From: JANSYA01 sp965243385
Lineage (GTDB): Bacteria; Spirochaetota; Leptospiria; Leptospirales; Leptonemataceae
Direction: 5' to 3'
DNA length: 64,000 bases
Assembly (NCBI GenBank): GCA_965243385.1
Contig: CBDEUV010000002.1
Span: 3,658,001 to 3,722,000, forward strand
The notes under the pieces are model-generated. The model had not been told where the DNA came from, ran no database searches, and saw only the letters and a list, made by a program, of their open reading frames with translations. This document shows positions 58,029 through 64,000 of the stretch, piece by piece (within the stretch, counting starts at the first letter, position 1; every line of letters begins with the position of its first letter). The position numbers and the translations under genes were made by a program.

Positions 58029-59783
58029 ATGGAATGGGATCAGCGCATATTTCGTTCGCTATGGCATGCGACCCGGCGCGTCCTGCGAAGAAAGCCGCCG
58101 GCCGAAGCCGCCGACCCGGAGAAATATCTCGGTCGCTTACAGACCTTCGCGAATCTTGCGGCGGGCGTTCCAGTCGAATTGATTCGCAGCGGCGGCCCCG
58201 CGGGAGTGGACGGCCGGCGTTTCTTGATGCCGTTTTATCAGCCGCTCTGTCGCGACGAGAACGAAAGCTTCGAATTTTTGCAGTTCTGCGTTCTGCTGTT
58301 GGCCGAGCGTCATCGCGCCGCGGGGATGAATCAAATTCAGGGTGCGTCCGGACCACAGGCGACACGGATGCGCTCCGTCTTAAGGGCCTACCCCGGAGCA
58401 CGCGCAATGTATCGCCGCGTGAAGGCGTCGATCCGGCGTTCCGAGCGCGAAGACGAACGGCTCACGCCGGCGCGCCGCCGCAATTTGCGCCGGCATCTCG
58501 CGGCTCCGGTATTCACGCCGCCCACCCTTAAGATTCACGGCGACGCCGACCAGGCGCTGGAAAGCGATTCGGCCGCCACAGCCGCTCGTAAACGCCGGGA
58601 TGCGGCGCAGCTGCGCCCGATCAATCTGCCGCGCGATCAGGAATTGCTTCAGGCGAATCAGAAAGAAATCGAAGACTATACGTTGACGCACAATTTCGAG
58701 AAGATCGAAACCGCGGACGAATTCGACGGTCGCTGGCGCGATATGGACGACGACGACAATCTCGACGAAAGCTTCGAGGCCGTGCAGGAAGTCAAACTGA
58801 GCTTTCGCATTCGCACCACCGAGACTCCCGACGCGGTGCTGAGCGCCGATGTGGCGCCGGCGGAGGTCGGCGATATGGGCGGCGCCGACCCGGGCGAACA
58901 ATGCGTTTTCTTCGATGAATGGGACTATCGCCGCAAAGCCTATCGCGAAAAGCATTGCCGTGTTTTCGTCCGTGGGTTTCGCGAAAGGCGGGCCGGCTTC
59001 GCGGCCGAAGTGTTGCGCCGCGAAGCTTCCTCGGTTCGGCGCCTGGACCGGCGGATGCAGCAGGCCTTTCAGGAGCTGGAGACTGTACGCCGGCAAAGCA
59101 GCGGCGACGATCCGGATCTGGACGCGGTCATCGCGGCCGCCGCGGATCTGCGCGCGGGTCGTACTCCGGACGAGCGTATGTATCTGGCGCGTCGTAAGCG
59201 ACGCAAGTCCGTGAGCCTGCACTTCCTGCTGGATTTAAGCCTTTCCACGGATTCGTTCGTGGCCGATCGGCGCGTACTGGATATCGAACGGGAAGCGCTT
59301 GCGGTGTTCGGCGAAGTGCTCGACCGCCACGATTGCCCCTTCGCGGTGAGCGCGTTCTATTCGCGTACGCGTAATGATTGCGTTTATCTGAACGTGAAGG
59401 ATCGGCGGGAAGATTGGCGCGCGTCGCGCGACCGTCTGGGAGCGCTCGCACCCATGGGTTATACCCGCATCGGTCCGGCTCTGCGGCGATCGATCGATGA
59501 GCTTTCGAATTCAGGAGACCGCCAGCGCTGGATCGTATTGTTCACCGACGGTCGCCCGAACGACTACGACCGATACGAAGGGGCTTACGGCAATCGCGAC
59601 GTGCGTCAGGCCGTGCGCGAAGCGGAGGCGGCGGGCATTCGACTGCAGGCCTTCGCTGTGGATCGCAGCGGAAGGGCCGCCTTTCAGGAAATGCTGGGAC
59701 CCGATAGCTATCGCGTCTTGCGCGAACCGGCGGCTCTGCCGGAAGCGCTAAATGAGTTCTTTCTTAAATTAGTGCGCGCCTGA
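58029..59783 (+). CDS. norD: NorD-type VWA-domain protein
   Basis: The 584-residue product has an alpha-helical, charged N-terminal part (about 1-380) and a C-terminal von Willebrand A domain (about 395-584). Its metal-ion site motif is FLLDLSLSTDSF near 400, in the DxSxS form, with the later parts YTRIGPALRRSI and IVLFTDGRPND. NorD is needed with NorQ to activate the NO reductase. The position at the end of norCBQD, the length (about 600 in other denitrifiers) and the VWA domain all agree. An insertion with many acidic residues lies near 235-265. It is followed after about 50 bases by the convergent leuA gene, with no clear terminator. Confidence 0.92.
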   Translation: MEWDQRIFRSLWHATRRVLRRKPPAEAADPEKYLGRLQTFANLAAGVPVELIRSGGPAGVDGRRFLMPFYQPLCRDENESFEFLQFCVLLLAERHRAAGMNQIQGASGPQATRMRSVLRAYPGARAMYRRVKASIRRSEREDERLTPARRRNLRRHLAAPVFTPPTLKIHGDADQALESDSAATAARKRRDAAQLRPINLPRDQELLQANQKEIEDYTLTHNFEKIETADEFDGRWRDMDDDDNLDESFEAVQEVKLSFRIRTTETPDAVLSADVAPAEVGDMGGADPGEQCVFFDEWDYRRKAYREKHCRVFVRGFRERRAGFAAEVLRREASSVRRLDRRMQQAFQELETVRRQSSGDDPDLDAVIAAAADLRAGRTPDERMYLARRKRRKSVSLHFLLDLSLSTDSFVADRRVLDIEREALAVFGEVLDRHDCPFAVSAFYSRTRNDCVYLNVKDRREDWRASRDRLGALAPMGYTRIGPALRRSIDELSNSGDRQRWIVLFTDGRPNDYDRYEGAYGNRDVRQAVREAEAAGIRLQAFAVDRSGRAAFQEMLGPDSYRVLREPAALPEALNEFFLKLVRA

Positions 59784-59832
59784 GAACACGCTCACGCATT
59801 CGCGACCGGGATCCCGCGCGCGCGGCGCCCGT

Positions 59833-61383
59833 TCACGCGTCCTGGGCTTTTTGCAAACGCTGGCGAGTGGTCAGCATGCTGTTCAGCGCCTGCAGATAGG
59901 CGCGCGCGCTGGCCACAATGATGTCGGTGTCGGCGGAACGTCCCGAATAGGTTTGACCGTCTTCTTCGCTCTGGATACGAATCGTCACTTCGCCCTGGGC
60001 GTCGATACCTTCGGTCACGGATTTTACGCTGAACTCGGTCAACTCCGGGGTTTGCCCGGTAATCCGATTCATTGCCTGATAAATCGCGTCGACCGGGCCG
60101 GTGCCGACCGCCGCGTCGACCCGCAGACTGCCGGTCGGATCGATCAGGCGCAGCGTCGCCGTCGGCAGCGCTTTGTCTCCGGCCGATACCTGTACCTGTT
60201 CCAATTTCCAGGGCGGATCTTCTAACAGGCGCAGTTTGTCAGTTACGATGGCGATCAGATCGCGGTCGTCGATTTTTGATTTCTTGTCGGCCAGTTCTTT
60301 GAACGATTCGAAGGCGCTCTGCAGCTCGTCTCCGACGAGAAAGAAGCCGAGTTCTTCCAGTCGCGCCTTGAACGCGTGGCGACCGGAGAGTTTGCCGAGC
60401 ACGAGCTGGGTGCCCATGGGAATGCCGATCTCGACTGGATCCATGATCTCCCAGGTTTCGCGCAGCTTTAAGATCCCGTCCTGGTGAATGCCCGAGCCGT
60501 GGCGAAAGGCGTTCTTGCCGACGATCGCCTTATTCCATTGAATTGGCATGCCCGAATAGGTTTCGACCATTTTGCTGGTGCGATAGATCTCTTTCGATTT
60601 GATTTCGGTATGAAAATTCAGAAAGTCCGCGCGGGTTTGAATCGCCATCACGACTTCTTCGAGTGAGGTATTGCCCGCGCGTTCGCCGATGCCGTTGATC
60701 GTAACCTCAACCTGGCGCACGCCGTTTTGAATCGCCGTTAGAGTATTCGCGGTACAGAGGCCGAGATCGTTCTGGCCGTGAAAGCTGAGTCGCGCTTTGT
60801 CCAGATTCGGGACGTTCTTCAGAATGCCCTGAAAGATTTCGGCCAGCTCTTGAGGTATGGCATAACCCACGGAATCGGGAACATTGATTACGGTCGCGCC
60901 CGCGTCGATGCAGCGTTCAATGATTTGATGCAGAAACTGCGGATCGGAACGGGTGGCGTCCATCGGACTGAATTCGACGTTCGAAGTATAAGACGCGGCG
61001 TGTTTGACCATTGTCTCAGCCTGTTTCAGAACGTCTTCGCGCTCTTTGCCCAGCTGGTGCGCCATTTGAATGTCGCTGGAATTGATAAACACGTGGATGC
61101 GCGGATCTTCGGATTGCTTGATGCCTTCCCAGGCGGTATCGATATCGCTTTTCACGGCGCGGGCCAGCGCGCAGATCGTACAATTTTTTACGGCCGCCGC
61201 GATCTCCTGAACGCCTTTCAGGTCGCCGGGCGAAGACGCGGGAAAACCGGCTTCGATGATGTCGACGCCCAGGCGCTCCAGCTGCTGTGCGATCTCCAGT
61301 TTTTCGCGCGGCGAAAACGAGACGCCGGCGGATTGTTCGCCGTCGCGGAGGGTGGTATCAAAGACGTAGATTCTTTCGCTCAT
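59833..61383 (-). CDS. leuA: 2-isopropylmalate synthase
   Basis: LeuA condenses acetyl-CoA with 2-oxoisovalerate in the first step of leucine synthesis. The 516-residue sequence has a TIM-barrel catalytic domain opening with FDTTLRDGEQSAGVSFS, then INVPDSVGYAIPQE, the histidine region FHGQNDLGL and the NGIGERAGNTS turn. A GSGIHQDG segment follows, and the C-terminal part (about 390-516) is the LeuA dimer/regulatory domain, which binds leucine. That domain and the overall length favour LeuA over homocitrate synthase; a citramalate synthase remains possible because the two families are close in spirochaetes. It is preceded by a small gene with a six-base gap on the same strand, so both are probably one transcript. 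Confidence 0.9.
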   Translation of the reverse strand: MSERIYVFDTTLRDGEQSAGVSFSPREKLEIAQQLERLGVDIIEAGFPASSPGDLKGVQEIAAAVKNCTICALARAVKSDIDTAWEGIKQSEDPRIHVFINSSDIQMAHQLGKEREDVLKQAETMVKHAASYTSNVEFSPMDATRSDPQFLHQIIERCIDAGATVINVPDSVGYAIPQELAEIFQGILKNVPNLDKARLSFHGQNDLGLCTANTLTAIQNGVRQVEVTINGIGERAGNTSLEEVVMAIQTRADFLNFHTEIKSKEIYRTSKMVETYSGMPIQWNKAIVGKNAFRHGSGIHQDGILKLRETWEIMDPVEIGIPMGTQLVLGKLSGRHAFKARLEELGFFLVGDELQSAFESFKELADKKSKIDDRDLIAIVTDKLRLLEDPPWKLEQVQVSAGDKALPTATLRLIDPTGSLRVDAAVGTGPVDAIYQAMNRITGQTPELTEFSVKSVTEGIDAQGEVTIRIQSEEDGQTYSGRSADTDIIVASARAYLQALNSMLTTRQRLQKAQDA

Positions 61384-61389
61384 AAATAT

Positions 61390-61755
61390 TCAGTGGTGGG
61401 CGCCGGCCTGGGGATCGAGCTTCTCCGACCTGGGAGTGCCGAAAAAATGAGTGCCTTTTTTCGTGAGAAAACCCCGGGCGTGCATGTCGTTCGCCGTAAT
61501 GACCAGAGCGTCGCAGGCCTGCTGATTCTTCGTTTCGTCGCCGTCGTTTTCCTGGATCATATAGGCGTGGATCGAGGCGCGCTGCTCCGCGTTCATCAGC
61601 CCCAGAAGCGATCCGGCCAGTCGCCCGTCGGCCGCGTTAAAGGCCCGCGCCAGAACCTGGGGCGGCACGCGTTCCATCAAATAGTACAGGGCCAAATTGT
61701 CGAAAAACAAGAGATCATTGACCTTTTTCACGATCTTTGTCGGTGTTTCCGCCAT
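61390..61755 (-). CDS. Small helical protein upstream of leuA
   Basis: The 121-residue product begins with PTKIVKKVNDLLFFDNLA and has no signal or membrane segment. Its core, VPPQVLARAFNAADGRLAGS with LLGLMNAEQRASIHAYMIQE, resembles the helix pairs of the FliG N-terminal or middle domain, in which an (I/L)A(R/K)AL-type helix precedes a short loop. The similarity is weak. The region after it has a flexible, charged C-terminus ending in two histidines. It lies six bases upstream of leuA, so the two are likely cotranslated, but a link to leucine synthesis is not evident. It may be a spirochaete-specific protein. Confidence 0.6.
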   Translation of the reverse strand: MAETPTKIVKKVNDLLFFDNLALYYLMERVPPQVLARAFNAADGRLAGSLLGLMNAEQRASIHAYMIQENDGDETKNQQACDALVITANDMHARGFLTKKGTHFFGTPRSEKLDPQAGAHH

Positions 61756-61896
61756 CTACCTGTAGCAAGCGGAAGCGAACAGCGGGTGTCAAGAAAAAGC
61801 CCGATCAGCCGACCATATTAGCAGACGGCTGCGGCGACCGGAGCGCTCTTCGCGGAGCGGTGCCCCGACGCCCCGATCCGTCGGGAGTTATACAGT

Positions 61897-62388
61897 ATGC
61901 ATCAAAACGATTTGCCAATCAACGCGGCCACTCTGGCTTCGAAGCGGGCGCCGCTCCGGCGCGCTTCTATTCGTCTGCTCGCGGCTCGGGCCGCTTTGCT
62001 GGCCTTCGTCCTCAGTCTCGGCGCGAGTAATCTGGCGGCGGCCCGGAGAGTGTACGAAAGTCAGCAACCCCTCGAAAAAACCGTCGTGGCCATGCTGGAA
62101 CAGATGTCCGCCGCGAAGATGAAGTTTACGGTGCGCAAAGTATACGATCGCAAAGCCGACGGCAAAGAAGGTTTCGTGATGTATCTGCCCCCGCGCAATA
62201 CTCTTTGCGAAATCGTCTTTCGCGCTGATCCCAAACAACCGAAGCGATCGGTGATCATCGTGCTCACCCAGGACGCACGCGATTCGGAACAGCTGCACCG
62301 CTTTTTCACACAGCGTATGCGATTGGCGGAAGTCGGCGTAACCGAGGATTTCGACGATTCGAACCCCTGGCCGGTGCGCGTACGCTAA
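61897..62388 (+). CDS. Exported hypothetical protein
   Basis: The 163-residue product follows a GGGAG site at good spacing. Residues about 22-50 form a hydrophobic signal region (RLLAARAALLAFVLSLGASNLAAA), so it is probably exported. The mature part has QQPLEKTVVAMLEQMSAAKM and a compact alpha/beta pattern with KFTVRKVYDRK, GFVMYLPPRNTLCEIVF and an aspartate-rich C-terminus (EDFDDSNPWP). No family was recognised. It is divergent from the leuA operon, with about 140 bases between, and precedes the kinase gene on the same strand by about 200 bases. Confidence 0.6.
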   Translation: MHQNDLPINAATLASKRAPLRRASIRLLAARAALLAFVLSLGASNLAAARRVYESQQPLEKTVVAMLEQMSAAKMKFTVRKVYDRKADGKEGFVMYLPPRNTLCEIVFRADPKQPKRSVIIVLTQDARDSEQLHRFFTQRMRLAEVGVTEDFDDSNPWPVRVR

Positions 62389-62589
62389 GATAGTCTCGCG
62401 AGCGGACATGGAATGAAAGAAACGTACGCGGTCAGACGGGCCGCGTCGCTTTGCAAGAGCCGGAGTCGCGCGGCAAACCTGCGACGAAATCCCGTAGTCT
62501 GCATGTCGCACTGCAGGCGACAAAGCCTCTGATTGAAAACTCCTTGTGTTTGATCAGGGATACTGGCGAAATCGTTGTGGGTCTTCGGG

Positions 62590-64000
62590 GTGCAGCGCGT
62601 AAAAAACCAGCCGGCCAATACGGTCATTAATATTACGCGAGTCGTATTCAGCGCGATCCTGGTATACACCGCCCTGGCCTGGGAACTGCGCGTACTTGCG
62701 CTGGTGTTGATCGGCGGTCTTGTCTGCTCGGTACTATGGTTGCTTGCGACCGAAACCTTTTTCGAAGAGACGCGCTACCCCGCCGCCGCCTATTTGCCGA
62801 CGACTCTCGATCTTTTTATCATTACCATCTTTATCTATTTTTCGGGAACCACGAATTCGCTCATGGCGGCTGGCTACGTTTTCAGCGTTTCGCTGTGTTC
62901 TCTGAATACACAAATCCGCCAGGGGCTCTACGCTACGATTGTATCGATCGTGGCCTACGTTATAATCGTGATGCTGGTGTATCTGGATTGGCTGCCGGCT
63001 ATCAATGTATTCGGAGGCGCCGCGCAGGTGACTCTGGCAAATCTGTTGTTCGCGTACTTTTTTGTGCCGAGTTCGGTCGTGCTGATCTATCTTTTGGTTC
63101 ACGGGCTGGTCGTTCGAAATGAAGCGCTGATCGAAGAGGCGCGCGCGGCGGGCGAAGCGAAGATGGAATTCCTGGCGAATATGTCTCACGAGATTCGCAC
63201 GCCGCTCAACGCGATTCTGGGCGTCGCGGATTTGCTAAATGACAGCAAGCTGAACAACGAACAGACGCAGCTGGTTAAAGTCTTTCGCAAATCCGGCCGC
63301 CTGCTGCTGCAAATTGTCAACGACGTACTCGATTTTGCGAAGATCGAAGCCCGCGAAATTCGTCTGCAGGAAGTGGCCTTCGATCCGGAGCAGGTGCTGC
63401 ATGACGTTCACGATACCTACCGCCTGGCAGCCACCGAAAAAAACCTGAAGATGACTCAGAGCGTACGGGCGTCGAATCATTACGAATGCTTCGGCGATCC
63501 GGATCGTCTGCATCAAATCCTGGGGAATATCATCGGTAACGCCGTTAAATTTACGGACGCGGGCGAAATCGAACTCGCCCTGGAAATCCAGACGGCCGGC
63601 GACGAAGCGCTGCTGCGCTATCGAATTCGGGATACCGGCGTCGGCATGCGTCCAGACGATATGCGTCAATTGTTCGGACGTTTCGTGCAGTTACCCGGTC
63701 GCGGTCGCCGGTCGGGCGGCACGGGGTTGGGGCTCGCCATCAGTCAGGAACTGGCCCGTCTGATGGGCGGTCGCATTACAGCCCGCAGCGAAGCGGGACG
63801 CGGCAGCGAGTTCACGGTGGAGCTGACATTCCCGATCCTGAGAGTGACGGCGGGCCTGGATGCGGCGGCAACACGAACGCTTCAATCGAACGCGAAGCGC
63901 CCGGCGAAAGCGAGTGAAGCCGAAACAGAAAGGCCGCAGCGAACCGGCGCGGAGGCGGCGTGCGAATCGAAAAAGAAAATCCTGATCGTCGAAGACGCGG
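62590..64000 (+). CDS. Hybrid sensor histidine kinase, C-terminus cut by the window
   Basis: The frame opens after a stop at 62551 and runs to the window end, giving about 470 residues from the GTG at 62590; a TTG at 62575 is a possible alternative start. The first about 180 residues contain six hydrophobic segments. The HisKA motif is NMSHEIRTPLNAI with phospho-acceptor His200. The ATPase part has IIGNAVKFTDAGE (N-box), RDTGVGMRPDD (G1) and GGTGLGLAISQELARLMGG (G2). After an alanine-rich linker, KKKILIVEDA at the window edge is the start of a receiver domain, so this is a hybrid kinase. Its membrane part has no large periplasmic sensor. The partner and signal are unknown. Confidence 0.85.
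   Translation, partial: MQRVKNQPANTVINITRVVFSAILVYTALAWELRVLALVLIGGLVCSVLWLLATETFFEETRYPAAAYLPTTLDLFIITIFIYFSGTTNSLMAAGYVFSVSLCSLNTQIRQGLYATIVSIVAYVIIVMLVYLDWLPAINVFGGAAQVTLANLLFAYFFVPSSVVLIYLLVHGLVVRNEALIEEARAAGEAKMEFLANMSHEIRTPLNAILGVADLLNDSKLNNEQTQLVKVFRKSGRLLLQIVNDVLDFAKIEAREIRLQEVAFDPEQVLHDVHDTYRLAATEKNLKMTQSVRASNHYECFGDPDRLHQILGNIIGNAVKFTDAGEIELALEIQTAGDEALLRYRIRDTGVGMRPDDMRQLFGRFVQLPGRGRRSGGTGLGLAISQELARLMGGRITARSEAGRGSEFTVELTFPILRVTAGLDAAATRTLQSNAKRPAKASEAETERPQRTGAEAACESKKKILIVEDA

Noticed and set aside
58380..59222. Minus-strand open frame opposite norD
   Set aside because: It lies antisense to norD, whose VWA domain and operon position are secure.
60778..61821. Plus-strand open frame of 347 codons opposite leuA and the small upstream gene
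   Set aside because: It covers two well-supported minus-strand coding sequences and has no family features.

Overview
The window is about 57-58% GC by eye and reads as a chromosomal segment of a Gram-negative, didermal bacterium. Outer-membrane export proteins, several lipoproteins with loose lipoboxes, many RsbU/SpoIIE-type phosphatases, an RsbV/RsbW pair, a very large cyclase-ATPase-TPR protein and a PrsW protease together suggest a spirochaete of the Leptospirales type (Leptonema/Turneriella-like). That placement is an inference with only moderate support. No rRNA, tRNA, CRISPR array, transposase or prophage was recognised.

Layout. 1-2300 (minus): an RsbV-RsbW pair followed by the N-terminal half of a membrane sensor that leaves the window. 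2569-7138: a FecR-type lipoprotein, a two-domain VOC protein, a DUF4157 protein of the kind linked to extracellular contractile injection systems, and an apparently frameshifted M15 peptidase. 7206-19796: mostly housekeeping and small proteins (DUF427, methyltransferase, HxlR regulator, YqhA-type protein, PEP carboxylase, PurF, VOC, beta-propeller lipoprotein, a membrane SpoIIE phosphatase). 19880-30947: signalling, with a 1450-residue class III cyclase/AAA/TPR protein, a second membrane phosphatase, an ATPase-HDOD fusion and a PrsW protease with a PilZ-like tail, plus a fatty-acid-hydroxylase/CrtC-like pair. 31072-46349: a repeat-rich lipoprotein with two CBM-like domains, PepN, a ribbon-helix-helix protein, an IPT-domain membrane protein with a duplicated module, DUF4332, DUF937, a deleted DUF4139 remnant, TauE/SafE, a histidine kinase, a pectinacetylesterase-type hydrolase, a LytTR regulator and a DUF2147 protein.

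46523-59783 is the most coherent part: a denitrification island. The minus-strand run nirJ-nirF-nirDL-nirS-porin makes heme d1, the cd1 nitrite reductase and an AlgE-like outer-membrane channel. The plus-strand run norC-norB-norQ-norD makes a nitric oxide reductase and its activation factors. Between them lies an Rrf2 regulator with three conserved cysteines, a plausible NO/redox sensor. Three promoter regions share an 18-base motif. Both NirS and NorC carry one c-type heme domain more than the textbook proteins.

59833-64000: leuA with a small upstream partner, a secreted protein of unknown function, and a hybrid histidine kinase cut by the window end.

A recurring small-scale theme is perfect or near-perfect tandem duplication at gene edges: two genes have their stop-codon-containing 3' ends repeated (3337-3472, 26126-26206), and a 12-bp unit is tripled before the DUF4157 gene. 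There is also a MITE-like inverted-repeat element at 29382-29543. The best candidates for something undescribed are the extra-heme nir/nor island with its shared promoter motif, the DUF4157/M15 locus, and the CBM lipoprotein with both lipid and C-terminal membrane anchors.
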